A DNA stretch of 16,155 nt from assembly GCA_964563975.1 (NCBI GenBank), contig CAZLZJ010000053.1, positions 1-16,155 of the forward strand, read 5' to 3'. Positions 1 through 9,311 of this stretch are shown here, one piece after another. Position 1 is the stretch's first letter. Every line of letters starts with the position of its first letter. Under the pieces are notes generated by a model. It did not search any database and was not told the origin of the DNA. It saw only the letters and a list, made by a program, of their open reading frames with translations. Source of the DNA: JAAYJR01 sp964563975 (lineage in GTDB: Bacteria > Bacteroidota > Bacteroidia > Bacteroidales > Prolixibacteraceae). A program made the position numbers and the translations under genes.

Positions 1-54
1 TGTACCTCCTTTGTTGTATTCATATCCGGCAACCAAAATAATATATCGTTTCAT
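1..54 (-). CDS. 5' end of a further operon gene, runs off the window (unknown protein)
   Basis: An ATG read on the minus strand at 54-52 opens a frame of 18 codons with no stop before the window edge. It begins MKRYIILVAGYEYNKGGT. The short hydrophobic stretch (YIILVAG) looks more like a buried first beta-strand than a signal peptide, because a Gly-Tyr-Glu turn and polar residues follow at once. It lies 77 bp downstream of the last large paralogue, on the same strand, and I see no convincing terminator between them. It may therefore be the eighth gene of the same operon. Too little is visible to name a family; the start is the first ATG in frame. Confidence 0.5.
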   Translation of the reverse strand, partial: MKRYIILVAGYEYNKGGT

Positions 55-131
55 ACTTTTATTTTTTCAATTTATTAATCTGTAATTTTTATATTATTGA
101 AATTGTTCAAATACTGCTAATATGGTAAATT
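55..131. other. AT-rich intergenic spacer
   Basis: This 77-bp, very AT-rich spacer separates the 770-residue paralogue from the partial gene at the left edge. I see no stable hairpin followed by a T-run on the minus strand, so no intrinsic terminator can be supported, and there is no clear TAnnTTTG box. It is longer than the 10-55 bp gaps elsewhere in the operon, so a weak internal promoter cannot be excluded. Confidence 0.4.
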
Positions 132-2444
132 TCAGTTGCCTTTGATAACAATATTTCCTTCTTCCACAGTTTCAAATTGCCCTTTTTCTGTTCTTCCGTC
201 AAAAAATCTTTTCACTACTCTCATCTCTATAACTAAAGAGCGGTCAAAACTTCTGCTTATTGGTTCTGGCTGTTTGTCTCCTTTATATTCAATGGGTTTC
301 AGATCTGTTGTCTCTCCTGTTTCTTCAATTGACCTTAATTCAATCCTCAGATATTTAAGGTCGGCTGATTGTGGAGAGGGGCCCTCCCAGAGAAAGATAA
401 TATCTTTTCGGCTCACTTTTTTAAGATCCAATACTAAAATATTTTCTTTAATCCGGTCTGATCCTATATCAATAATTTTTCCTTCAGCGGTGATTACCTG
501 CGCATGATAAAAAATTGTGTCTTCGTCCGAGTTCAGCTGAACTTCTACCGGTTCTGTATAAAAGGTTGGCCCGGGTACTCTTAGTATCCTGGTTACAGGC
601 TCCTTGAGGGAGGGCGATATTAATATGATTTTTAACAAAATCTCTTTCACATCATCGGCTTTGCCGGCAATGACAGGCATCAGTTCGAAGATCGATTTTT
701 TAAGAGGCCTGTTGATTATTACTTCATCGTCAATAAGGTATACAGGTTTTGTTTTAATAGAAGAGTTTCCGCTTTTGAAGTGGAACTCTTTTGTAACTTC
801 AATAAAAAGATAATTTTTATCGGGACCCCGGATAGTCCATATCTCTTCCGTATTCTCTTCATTAATAGTCACTATTTCTATATCAATCACTTCTCCGTCC
901 CGGTTTTTTAAATGAAGCACCACATCAACACCTGAAAACTCTTCGAAGCTTATGTTTCCCCGGCGAATCTCAATTTGTTTGAAAAAGGTATATGTTTCAG
1001 GAAAGATAATTAGATCCTGATTGCTGCTTGCAAAGGGTTCGGTGACTATCTCTTTAGGACTGCTGATATTTTTTATTTTACTGCTGTAGAGGAATCTGAT
1101 CTGATAATAATAACCGATCTCCTCGCCTGAATCATAAAGCCAGGAAAATTTCAAAGAGCTCTTGGACTCCTTATGAAATGTGATATTTTTTAATATTTCA
1201 ACCCCATCAGGAATGGCAAATCTTCCCGGGGGCACATTATCTGCCGTGCCCGATCTTTTTCTCCAGATAACGACTTCAGCACTTAGGAGATCATTATTTT
1301 CTGCATCAAAATCATTTATTAAATGTATTTGCAATTGTTGTTCTCTCCATATATCACTAAATATTACTTTTTTGATATATCTGTCTCTATTTGCTGCTAT
1401 TTGCCTGCCAAAAAGCCACAGATGCGACTGCGGATTATGCGTTCTTACTGACGTGGATCTTTCTCTGTAGTCAACTTCAATAATTTTCCCATGATCTATA
1501 TTCTCTTTTTTGAAGATATACGATACACCAATTTCAGGAGCCATTCCAGATATATTTGTAATATCAGGTGTCGATGTCGACGGATTGACATATGGCCGGA
1601 AAAGCTCTTTAAGGATACTCTCTTTGAACTCTTTGACCATCTCATCGATCAGTTTTTTCGTTTCGGCATCTTCGACCTGCGAAAGGAGTTCAATTTTAAG
1701 ATCTCCGTTTTCTTCCAGTTTTTTTGTCAGCCATTCAAATTCAGCTCCGATAGAAAATTTTGCATAATACTGAAATTCAATATGAGCACCCAGCTCATGA
1801 GAAACACTCTCGTAGCATCTCCCCAGATCTGCCCATATTCTGAGATCAACAGCAGGTCTTAAGGCTGCATATTTCAAATCATATAATACACCCGCAACAC
1901 TCCCCGATTCCCCTTCCAATGCAGAATTTATCAAAGCTGTGCCCATTCTGTCGAACCGAACATTGAAAATACTTTTTAAATCGGATGTCATAAGTGAAGG
2001 TTTATTTGTTCCAATTATACTTTTCACAAAAGAGTCTTCTCCAAATGTCTCCTTGTTTAAAGTGGAAGCGTCCAGTGCAATCAAATTGACTGATCCGTCT
2101 TTCCACGGGGGAGTGGCCACCATCAGATCCTCAGGCAGCAGATGTGTGTTTTTCAATGATTCGACAGCTTTTTCGAGCCTTTTGTCACTCACCTTGCATT
2201 GAACACCTAACTGAAGTATTGAGCCGGCTGTTTTGCGCAGATCGTCAACACCTCCTTCGCTGATTATTCCCTCGTGAAAAATCTGAAAAAAAAGCTCATA
2301 CAAATCCTGAATTTCTCCGGTGTTGCCGGTCTGTCCGGCTAATTTTACTTCATCCGGGAAGTAATATACCAGGTAGGGCAGTTCATGGTCTCCATAAAAA
2401 ATCAGATCATTATGAATACCAAGAGGTTTTGCTAAATCTATCAT
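132..2444 (-). CDS. Large paralogue F of a six-member family, unknown function (770 aa)
   Basis: This is the last complete gene of the operon, starting 10 bp after the preceding gene's stop. I do not recognise the family by name. It shares the array's N-terminal signatures: VYYFP at residues 26-30, PPWKDGSVNLI at about 112-122, GTNKPSL at 145-151, and the pair VLYDLKYAALRPAVDLRIWAD near 185-206. From about residue 350 to the end I read four beta-rich segments of roughly 95 residues, each alternating hydrophobic strands with a Tyr-rich strand near its end. The third and fourth are more diverged than in the sister proteins. The KPSL motif continues MTSDLKSIF, without the Gly-x-Asn seen in most sisters, so this is a divergent member. 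There is no signal peptide or membrane helix. The ATG start gives an N-terminus that aligns with the others; there is no Shine-Dalgarno sequence, as is usual in Bacteroidota. Confidence 0.9.
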   Translation of the reverse strand: MIDLAKPLGIHNDLIFYGDHELPYLVYYFPDEVKLAGQTGNTGEIQDLYELFFQIFHEGIISEGGVDDLRKTAGSILQLGVQCKVSDKRLEKAVESLKNTHLLPEDLMVATPPWKDGSVNLIALDASTLNKETFGEDSFVKSIIGTNKPSLMTSDLKSIFNVRFDRMGTALINSALEGESGSVAGVLYDLKYAALRPAVDLRIWADLGRCYESVSHELGAHIEFQYYAKFSIGAEFEWLTKKLEENGDLKIELLSQVEDAETKKLIDEMVKEFKESILKELFRPYVNPSTSTPDITNISGMAPEIGVSYIFKKENIDHGKIIEVDYRERSTSVRTHNPQSHLWLFGRQIAANRDRYIKKVIFSDIWREQQLQIHLINDFDAENNDLLSAEVVIWRKRSGTADNVPPGRFAIPDGVEILKNITFHKESKSSLKFSWLYDSGEEIGYYYQIRFLYSSKIKNISSPKEIVTEPFASSNQDLIIFPETYTFFKQIEIRRGNISFEEFSGVDVVLHLKNRDGEVIDIEIVTINEENTEEIWTIRGPDKNYLFIEVTKEFHFKSGNSSIKTKPVYLIDDEVIINRPLKKSIFELMPVIAGKADDVKEILLKIILISPSLKEPVTRILRVPGPTFYTEPVEVQLNSDEDTIFYHAQVITAEGKIIDIGSDRIKENILVLDLKKVSRKDIIFLWEGPSPQSADLKYLRIELRSIEETGETTDLKPIEYKGDKQPEPISRSFDRSLVIEMRVVKRFFDGRTEKGQFETVEEGNIVIKGN

Positions 2445-2454
2445 AGTTTTATAT

Positions 2455-4695
2455 TTACCAAATATCTTCCTGAATAATTAATTCCAGTCTTTCGTTTCTT
2501 TCAGTTAGCCAGCCTGTTTTAAAGGTTTCTCCATACTCGCCCCTGATATGAACTCTGTATATATAATCCTTCTTGTTAAAATCCGGCATCGGATGTTTGA
2601 ACTCCACAATATCATCCCTGTTCTGAAATAGCAATCTTTCACTTTGAATGTTGATTCCGTTATTTAAATCTTCATATCTAAATTCGATATTTACCTTTTT
2701 AATCTCTTTTTTAACAAAATCAGGTGATTTGACAATTGTTGCTCTGATGATCCGCTCCGATTTAAGTCTGTCGGTTATAACAAGTATAGGTCCTTCATGT
2801 ATTAGCCATGGTCCTTGTATTATCTCACTGTTTTCTGTTAATCTTGTCACTCTGTATTCTATCTTTTCCTTAGGTGTATCAAGACTGCAGGCAACTGACA
2901 GTTGCTGCTCGTTTAAATCAGGGTAAAAGGTGAATTTGTTGAAAAGGGGATCAGCCAGTTCGGCATCATAAACTCTTGTTTCAAGAATTATTTTATTTGT
3001 TTTTTCCCAGTCTGCATTGCATATAAGCTCTACCGACCACTTATTTTCAAATGGATTGGGAATAAAAAAGAAATTACCTTTTGCATTTTCAAAATATGCA
3101 ATATGCTCTTTGGATTCAGCAAGAAAATAGGTGATTTTCAAATCGAATCTCAGAGGAGTACTTTTATTTGCCACAACAGAGAGAACCTTATGCTCTTTAT
3201 CGATTTGATTAAACAGGTAGGAACGTTGCAGTACCATTTCACTATCGGCAGCATCTTTAACATCAACATCAACCTGGATAAGGTGAGTTTGATTAAATAT
3301 TGAGGTGTCATCAAGATTTATGTCAATTTCATGTGTTTCAAAATATTCGGCAGGATTGACATAAATATAGGGATTCTCCACACTATTCCAGTTCAGTTCC
3401 ATTTTACCCGGCAGTTTGTTGGAGCCGGTAACCATAAACATGGCTACTTTATAGTCGTATCGGTACTTGTTATTTTTCTGTCTTGTAAAATTCAGGTGAT
3501 TTTGCAGAGCATTGTTACTATCAAATACCACACTTTTTTGGGTTACTTTTTTTTCTGTTGTTTCATTGAAAACAATGCAGTCGACTACCACCGATTTTAT
3601 GTTGGAACTTGTAAATGTGTCGGCCGACAATCTTATCTCAACCCGTTGATCGATGAAGGGGATCTCATCCAGTCTGATCCATTTTATTTTGTCACTTACT
3701 CCGCCGACAGAGTTTATAAGTGAAGAAAGGAGGCTTTGAGGAAAGAAGGGATACTTTTTTGCATTTCTTTGTGCAAGATCTATAGTGGTAGTTACCAGCT
3801 GTTTTTCATCAACTGTTCTTCGCATATAGTACATGCCGGGAATTATTGCAGAGACTATTCTGGTTGCTGCATTACCGATTTTCTCCTCACGGTTTTTTGC
3901 GGCACTGAGGGGGGAGGAGGCCGGTTTGAATAATTTTTGGATAACCTCCGATTTCAGCTCATTCAGTAAATTCTTCATTGCCTCAGCCTTGATGTCCGGA
4001 TCGAGTTCTTCAATCCGGATATCAATGGCACTTGTTTCTGTAAGTTCATCAATTGCCTTGCTGATCTGATCGTGATAAAAGATCAGGTTCAGATGTTCAA
4101 AATTGTCGAAATGATGATATATTTTTTCCCAATGTGCTACCATTGATGCTTTGAAAACAGGGGCAATGCCTATTAATTCCAGTTCATAATGGATACTGGC
4201 AGGTACAGAGTCGGCATCAAGGGCGGCAATTAAATATTTTGCATCTCTCCCCGATGCTTTTACAATAAGCGATGCTCTGTTATTGCCAAAAAGCGACGGT
4301 TTCACTCCGGAAGTTACAAACCATTTTTCGGGATCCGGTTCTTCACCTGCCTGAGCCATTATGAGATAAACTTTTCCTGAGTATAAAGGTGCGGGTGCCA
4401 GTATTTCAGGTTTTTTGCCAAATTTCTCTTTTATTGCATTTTCTGCCAGTATCAGCTCTTCCTTTGTTGGCTTAAGATCGATATCCATCATTAAGCTAGC
4501 TTCAATGATACTTTCATTTTGTACCCCGACACCCGATTCAGGAAGAATTGCATAGGCGGATAAAGCCGGATCTCCGTTTTCGTCTAAACAAAGTGAAGGT
4601 TGAAGACAGATATAGTAATATGTCTCCGGGTTGCAGTCATCCCTGAAAATTGCAAGGTTGCCTGCTTCAAGAAATGGCGGTTTATAACTTAACAT
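2455..4695 (-). CDS. Large paralogue E of the six-member family, unknown function (746 aa)
   Basis: A soluble-looking protein of unknown function and clear membership in the array. Visible signatures are YYYI at residues 26-29, GDPAL at 41-45, a G-K-V-Y-L strand near 107-111, and KPSLFGNNRASL at 132-143. Next come IHYELELIGIAPVF near 168-181 and AHWEKIYHHFDNF. A charged helical stretch (about 215-260) and a Ser/Ala-rich linker with a run of basic residues follow. The C-terminal half holds four consecutive beta-sandwich-like segments, starting at about 350, 450, 550 and 645. Several end in the pattern 'Y-x-Y-x-V followed by G-W-L'. The gene starts 18 bp after its upstream neighbour and ends 10 bp before the next gene, so co-transcription is very likely. 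No signal peptide, lipobox or transmembrane helix is visible. Confidence 0.9.
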   Translation of the reverse strand: MLSYKPPFLEAGNLAIFRDDCNPETYYYICLQPSLCLDENGDPALSAYAILPESGVGVQNESIIEASLMMDIDLKPTKEELILAENAIKEKFGKKPEILAPAPLYSGKVYLIMAQAGEEPDPEKWFVTSGVKPSLFGNNRASLIVKASGRDAKYLIAALDADSVPASIHYELELIGIAPVFKASMVAHWEKIYHHFDNFEHLNLIFYHDQISKAIDELTETSAIDIRIEELDPDIKAEAMKNLLNELKSEVIQKLFKPASSPLSAAKNREEKIGNAATRIVSAIIPGMYYMRRTVDEKQLVTTTIDLAQRNAKKYPFFPQSLLSSLINSVGGVSDKIKWIRLDEIPFIDQRVEIRLSADTFTSSNIKSVVVDCIVFNETTEKKVTQKSVVFDSNNALQNHLNFTRQKNNKYRYDYKVAMFMVTGSNKLPGKMELNWNSVENPYIYVNPAEYFETHEIDINLDDTSIFNQTHLIQVDVDVKDAADSEMVLQRSYLFNQIDKEHKVLSVVANKSTPLRFDLKITYFLAESKEHIAYFENAKGNFFFIPNPFENKWSVELICNADWEKTNKIILETRVYDAELADPLFNKFTFYPDLNEQQLSVACSLDTPKEKIEYRVTRLTENSEIIQGPWLIHEGPILVITDRLKSERIIRATIVKSPDFVKKEIKKVNIEFRYEDLNNGINIQSERLLFQNRDDIVEFKHPMPDFNKKDYIYRVHIRGEYGETFKTGWLTERNERLELIIQEDIW

Positions 4696-4713
4696 GAAAA
4701 TACTTTTTTAAGA

Positions 4714-6987
4714 TTATGGCTTTTGTAAGAACAGTATTTTTCCTTTGCCGGTGCCTGATACCTCAATACTTTTTCCCGTACTGTCTATCAGTATAAGTGA
4801 GTATTTATATTCTGCCTCAATGTTGCCGGTTCTTGGTATATACCATGAAAGCATTTCTGAGCTGTTTTCGGCAGTCAGGAAAATCTCTTTACTATTTTTA
4901 GTGTTTCCCTCTTCGTAGTGAAGTGATAAAAGTCCGTTTTCATATTTAGTTCCCAGTCCAAGTTGTGAAACATTGATATGGATTTTAAGTATGGGAAGGA
5001 TTATTGTCTCTGCGTCGCCTTGCCCTGTTATCCAGCCGCTCTGGGCAATATCATCTTTTGAGATGATTTTATACCGGTATTTGAATTTCGAATGAGTTTT
5101 GTCGATTAACACCAGCCTGGCTAATGCCGATTCCCAGTCATCCTCTTTTGATAAGATTATCTGGTCAGAACTTTCAAATTCATTATCCTGATCTTCATAT
5201 TTAAATTCTGCAATTATCTTAATAACCGAATCATCGGGAATCAGAGGCAACTCAACACCAAGGTCCAGTGTGTCTTCAAAAGGATTTGGCGTATAAATAT
5301 TAACTGTATCGTTTTCAGTGATATAATATTTTTGTTTTTTCATTTCGACCATCCGCCCGCTTTTGGCAAAATAGGTAACTTTATATGTCAGCGGGGCATC
5401 AATAATTTTCCCAATTATTTTCTTGAATGCTTTTCCTTCGACCTCTTCAGGAGTGAATACTAAAGTATCCCTGAAATAATCCTCGGAATCCTCTTCCTTA
5501 TAGGAAATATCGACTTGAATTGCATTTATTTTATTTTTGCCTCCGATAGAAGATAAATTAGGGTGCGGCTTAAAATTAATATTAATAAGTCCGATTTTAC
5601 CCACATTAATATTCAGGTTCCCGTTTGTGGCTTTTTCGGCCAGCATCACAGGCTCAGAAATACCTTTGAAGTAAATGGAAGTGTTATATTTTACTATTCC
5701 GTTATCGTTTTTCGGGCGTCTGAGACGCCAGATTTCGATAGGTGAACCTTTCTTAAACAGAAGTGAATTCTGCTTGCCGGCAGACGGATAGTTCATATCA
5801 ACTTTCACGGCATTGACATAAGGCTCTTCATCCCACGGAGCATCTACATTTACATTCAACTCTATTGTTTCAACCTCATGCTCGCTAAGATCAACCAGTT
5901 TGGTAACCTCTCTTTTTTTCTTTTCAGGTACATTTTCAAGAAAGTTCATTATTGTTCCCTGGGGAGCAATCTGCCACTCTACAACATCTTCCTGTGTAAA
6001 ACGCAGTTCAACGAAAGAGTTTACCTCTTCCCTGACCAGTTGAAGCATTGAATTTTTTCTCTCTTCCTCCGTCATACCTCTTATGCGGCTTTTGATTACC
6101 TCCTGAACTTTTTCTTCAATAAGTTTTATTACCATATTCCTTAGCTGGCTGACATGCTCATCGGAAATTTCGGTAGATCCTTTTTTAATTTCAATGTTCA
6201 TCAGGCCCTCTTCCATCAGTTTTTCGGTAACTTCTGAAACATTGATCCGCTCAACATCGGCATCAGTGCAACCTTGGTCGACACTATGCCAGACCCGTTC
6301 AACTTTCCTGTCAATCTCTTTTATTTGTGTTGATCCTGCCCATGCTCTTATCTCAAGGCTTGGGAGGCGGAGTCTGAATTTCAGATCGTATCGCACACTG
6401 ATTGACTTCATTCCCTCTTTTAATGCTTTATACCATATTGCAGCTCCTTTAGGGCTTAAACGGAGTGCAAATGCAGCATTGTTGTCTCCTAAAAGGCTTG
6501 CCGGGCCACCTGCTGACGACCATGCAATCAAATCACCGTCTTTCTCTTCGAGAAGAGTAACATTTCCTTCAGTAAAATTGATTGCGCCGAATTTAATTTC
6601 TCCAACTTTAGCAACATCCGGTTCAGGAATTTGTTTCTCACCTCTTGCTTTTGCTATCAATCCCAGCCTTTCCCGCTCTTTACTGACAATTGCATCTCTT
6701 CTTATTTTTTGAATTCCTAAGCTTTTTATCTTCTGTATTATTTTCTCTTCAACTTTCGGAGAAATACTAAGATTGGCATCGAAGTTTATCCACCCCCCTG
6801 CCAGTCCCGCAACACTTTCAGAAGAACCATCAGCACTGTCGGTCCAGAACAGGCCGCTAAATACAGGCTGACCATCAACCATTCTGATTTCAGGTGTGGT
6901 TTTAAGACAGTAAAAAAGATTGCAATCCTCATCATCAGGATACACTGCAACGTTATCGTGTTGTAAAACGCTTGGTATCGTAATCAT
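4714..6987 (-). CDS. Large paralogue D of the six-member family, unknown function (757 aa)
   Basis: The gene starts 11 bp after the gap-interrupted gene's stop. N-terminal family signatures are FYCL at residues 25-28, GQPVFSG at 39-45, EGNVTLLE at 140-147, PASLLGDNNAAFALRL at 162-177 and VRYDLKFRLRLPSLEIRAWA near 196-215. A long, highly charged, Glu/Lys/Arg-rich helical region follows (about 250-340). It carries clear heptad-like spacing of Leu/Ile/Val and could form a coiled coil or a helical hairpin. The C-terminal 390 residues divide into four beta-rich repeats of about 90-100 residues. The third is the best defined (EFKYED..., then KFKYRYKI..., then SGWITG). No export signal is visible. 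The function is not recognised; a role as a structural subunit or ligand-binding protein is inference from the repeat architecture only. Confidence 0.9.
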   Translation of the reverse strand: MITIPSVLQHDNVAVYPDDEDCNLFYCLKTTPEIRMVDGQPVFSGLFWTDSADGSSESVAGLAGGWINFDANLSISPKVEEKIIQKIKSLGIQKIRRDAIVSKERERLGLIAKARGEKQIPEPDVAKVGEIKFGAINFTEGNVTLLEEKDGDLIAWSSAGGPASLLGDNNAAFALRLSPKGAAIWYKALKEGMKSISVRYDLKFRLRLPSLEIRAWAGSTQIKEIDRKVERVWHSVDQGCTDADVERINVSEVTEKLMEEGLMNIEIKKGSTEISDEHVSQLRNMVIKLIEEKVQEVIKSRIRGMTEEERKNSMLQLVREEVNSFVELRFTQEDVVEWQIAPQGTIMNFLENVPEKKKREVTKLVDLSEHEVETIELNVNVDAPWDEEPYVNAVKVDMNYPSAGKQNSLLFKKGSPIEIWRLRRPKNDNGIVKYNTSIYFKGISEPVMLAEKATNGNLNINVGKIGLININFKPHPNLSSIGGKNKINAIQVDISYKEEDSEDYFRDTLVFTPEEVEGKAFKKIIGKIIDAPLTYKVTYFAKSGRMVEMKKQKYYITENDTVNIYTPNPFEDTLDLGVELPLIPDDSVIKIIAEFKYEDQDNEFESSDQIILSKEDDWESALARLVLIDKTHSKFKYRYKIISKDDIAQSGWITGQGDAETIILPILKIHINVSQLGLGTKYENGLLSLHYEEGNTKNSKEIFLTAENSSEMLSWYIPRTGNIEAEYKYSLILIDSTGKSIEVSGTGKGKILFLQKP

Positions 6988-6998
6988 TGTGGTACTAT

Positions 6999-9292
6999 TT
7001 AATTTGTTAATAACTGTGGTTGTACGTCTAAAAAATTAGCTGCTGTCGAGTCCGGATCTTTCCATTCTGTCCAGTCAGTTTTGCTTAGAATATAGTGTGA
7101 TCGCACTCTGTATTGATACTGCCTGCTGTTAATTTGTTGAGTTTTTAATATGTCTGAAATGGATCTGGCCATCTGAATAATCTGGAAAGGTGAATTTTTA
7201 GCAAGTACAATGCCTAATGTTTTTCCTGATTCACTTTTAATTTCCACTTCAATTTTATCTAAAAGTTTATATGGTTGCAGTAAAGAGTCGTCAAGGTCGT
7301 CCCATCTTTCAAATAGCGGGCAGCCTACGCGTAACTCCCATATCTGAGGATCTCCCGAAGCGTAATCAATAATACGCTCAATAGTAGATTGTGAGTCTGT
7401 ATTAAGACTTACACCATGAGGCTCACAAATTAATTTTGTCCAGTACCGGTTCTCTTCTGAAATATTATTTATATCAGATTGCCTGAGAAGTACATCCTGG
7501 CTGCCACTACTCTTTTCGGGCAGTATTAAAGGCCAGGAAGCACTGTTCCCAATATCATAATCTGCATCATAAATGGTGTTACCTATCTCTGATAAAAGGA
7601 TTAACTCAGTGCCTTTTATGGTAATTGGAAATTCATTTTCATTAAATAGTTTTACCCCTTTGGGGAAGGTAACTTCCTCTTCGTCATTATCTATTATCTC
7701 CATGCCAACTTTTATCCCTCCGAGTTTGCTGATGTCTAACTCTACCGGTATGGGCGGACTTGAAGTGACATTTTCGCCATCTTTTGTCTCTTCTATCAGA
7801 TCAAAAATGATATCTCCAATTATAAATCCGTTTATCAACTCCCGTTTGAAGAAGTCGAACGATTCAAGTGTACAGTCGACCGACAGGGTGAATCCGTTAA
7901 CGGGATCAATTGATTGAATTTTTTCAGATATTTTACCTCTGAATACGACATTTTCACCTGAATATTCAGGCTTGAGACTGAAAGAGGCGCTGTTATAACC
8001 TCCTAAGCTTAAATTGCAATATTTAATCTTTCCACCTGAAATATTATTAAGTGTCCGGAAAAGATCTTTTTTAGCTTTGGGATTGTAGTAAGGAACAATC
8101 TGTATACTGATGATTATCCGGAATTGCTCTATGAGTTCGGGATTTTCTCCCGGGATCATTGCGATAGAAATTTTAGGTTCACCCGAATACTCATTAACTT
8201 TAATTCTGAAAACCTGAGGCAAAAAATAGAATGTGTCAGGGCGAGCTGTGGGCCGGTAATAAATTGTATACATCTCATCCTTGATAATAGATTCATGCTT
8301 CCATTTAAAATCCAGAACCTCATATTGTTCAGTAATATCTCCAAAAACTGCGGAATCGTCTTTCCCGTAATGTAGTACAATCAGGTGTTCAAGATCGAGT
8401 TTCTGTGGTTTATCGTCAGCCGGCACAACTGCTGCTTCCGTAACCAAAGATGCAACAGATCTGCTACGCGCTGCTGCCGCCCGGCTTACGGCAGACTTGC
8501 TGCGTGCTGCTGCCGCCCGGCTCACCATTTTCAACCTGTCGCGGGATGCCGAAGAGGCAGGTTTTACTGCTGCTTCGGAATCTTTTTGCGGTACTGTTGA
8601 TTCCGGCTTTTNNNNNNNNNNNNNNNNNNNNNNNNNNNNNNNNNNNNNNNNNNNNNNNNNNNNNNNNNNNNNNNNNNNNNNNNNNNNNNNNNNNNNNNNN
8701 NNNNNNNNNNNGCAGGTTTTACTGCTGCTTCGGAATCTTTTTGCGGTACTGTTGATTCCGGCTTTTTCCACCATAGTTCCGATTTAATTTTAAGCACGGG
8801 CGCTTTGCCCGGGTCTGTCAGTGCTTCTGTCAACTGCTTAAGTTCCTTATCGTTTATATCAAGTTCAGCATAAATATCCTGAAGAATATTTGTTTGGTTA
8901 ACAGAAGGCGATTGGGTAATTTTAAGCGTTTTGACCACTTTTTCAGCACCGGAATTATACTCTAAGATTAAAGATGTATTTTTTATCATCATAGGCTGAA
9001 CATCAGCTTCTGCTCTGAATACTTCAACGATGCAGTTCAGCTTCACCTTTCCTGAAGTATCATCTTTAGTAAACCAGAAAGCGTCAGATTCAGGGAATCC
9101 GTACCCTCCTCTTCTTTTTAGCCTGAATGAAGGTCGGCCGTATTTCAGACTATTTATAATATAAGGTGTATCTTTCACGGGAGCCTCCTGCAGTACATTC
9201 ACCATATCGTTTTTCACTAAGACGACTCTGGTGCGGGCTCTGGCAACAGAAAGAACATTTGACCTTAATGTAAGTTTTGAGATATTTGACAT
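6999..9292 (-). CDS. Large paralogue C, interrupted by an assembly gap (about 712 aa when joined)
   Basis: Two minus-strand frames, one reading left and one reading right of a 100-N gap, belong to one gene. Both read the identical 55-bp flanks in the same frame (KPESTVPQKDSEAAVKP), and collapsing 155 bp (Ns plus one flank) gives a continuous frame of about 712 codons. Residues 1-175 form an N-terminal part absent from the sister proteins, starting MSNISKLTLRSNVLSVARAR. A Pro/Ser/Ala linker follows, with a tandem 12-residue Arg/Ala/Ser repeat. The family signatures then appear displaced inward: DTFYFLP near 301-307, GEPKISI near 319-325, and LGGYNSASFSL near 378-388. Only the last ~105 residues clearly resemble the beta-sandwich repeats of the sisters (QYQYRV then DWTEW). 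The gene starts 19 bp after its upstream neighbour. Function unknown; the true length depends on what the gap hides. Confidence 0.8.
8454..8525 (-). repeat. Two-copy 36-bp tandem repeat coding an Ala/Arg/Ser linker
   Basis: Copies at 8454-8489 and 8490-8525 match at 29 of 36 positions by my count. They encode VSRAAAARSKSA and VSRAAAARSRSV. Several substitutions are silent, which suggests an old duplication kept at the protein level. The stretch is much richer in GC than its surroundings and strongly basic. It forms part of the linker between the unique N-terminal region and the family core of paralogue C, and it lies only about 30 bp from the gap-flanking repeat. Confidence 0.8.
8557..8611. 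repeat. 55-bp direct repeat, left copy, abutting the gap
   Basis: This stretch is identical over all 55 bases to 8712-8766 on the other side of the Ns and is in the same reading frame. A length of exactly 55 with the left copy ending at the first N is what a 55-mer de Bruijn assembly leaves when two contig ends share one k-mer. It is therefore more likely one genomic copy written twice than a true repeat, although a real tandem array could equally have caused the break. Confidence 0.85.
8612..8711. other. Assembly gap of 100 N
   Basis: Exactly 100 undetermined bases, the conventional placeholder for a gap of unknown size. The gap lies within the low-complexity linker of paralogue C. Its nominal length puts the two halves of the gene out of frame, so the apparent split of the gene should not be taken as a biological frameshift. 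Confidence 0.99.
8712..8766. repeat. 55-bp direct repeat, right copy, abutting the gap
   Basis: Perfect match to 8557-8611. It begins at the first determined base after the Ns. The next bases continue into unique coding sequence for the N-terminal region of paralogue C (ending in SELWWKKPES), so this copy anchors the upstream part of the gene. Confidence 0.85.
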
Positions 9293-9311
9293 TTTAATAA
9301 ATTAAATGTTA

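Noticed and set aside
6194..6712. Plus-strand open frame of 172 codons
   Set aside because: It lies wholly opposite the N-terminal coding region of paralogue D, has Ser/Leu/Ile-rich shadow composition and no family resemblance. The minus-strand frame carries the conserved motifs.
8156..8380. Short minus-strand frame within paralogue C in another frame
   Set aside because: It overlaps the FYFLP/GEPKISI region of the real gene, has no start context and no resemblance to anything.
8564..9292. Separate partial gene to the right of the gap (and a partner starting inside the repeat at 8774)
   Set aside because: The frame difference is produced by the arbitrary 100-N gap plus the duplicated 55-bp flank. 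Correcting for 155 bp joins them, so two genes are not supported.
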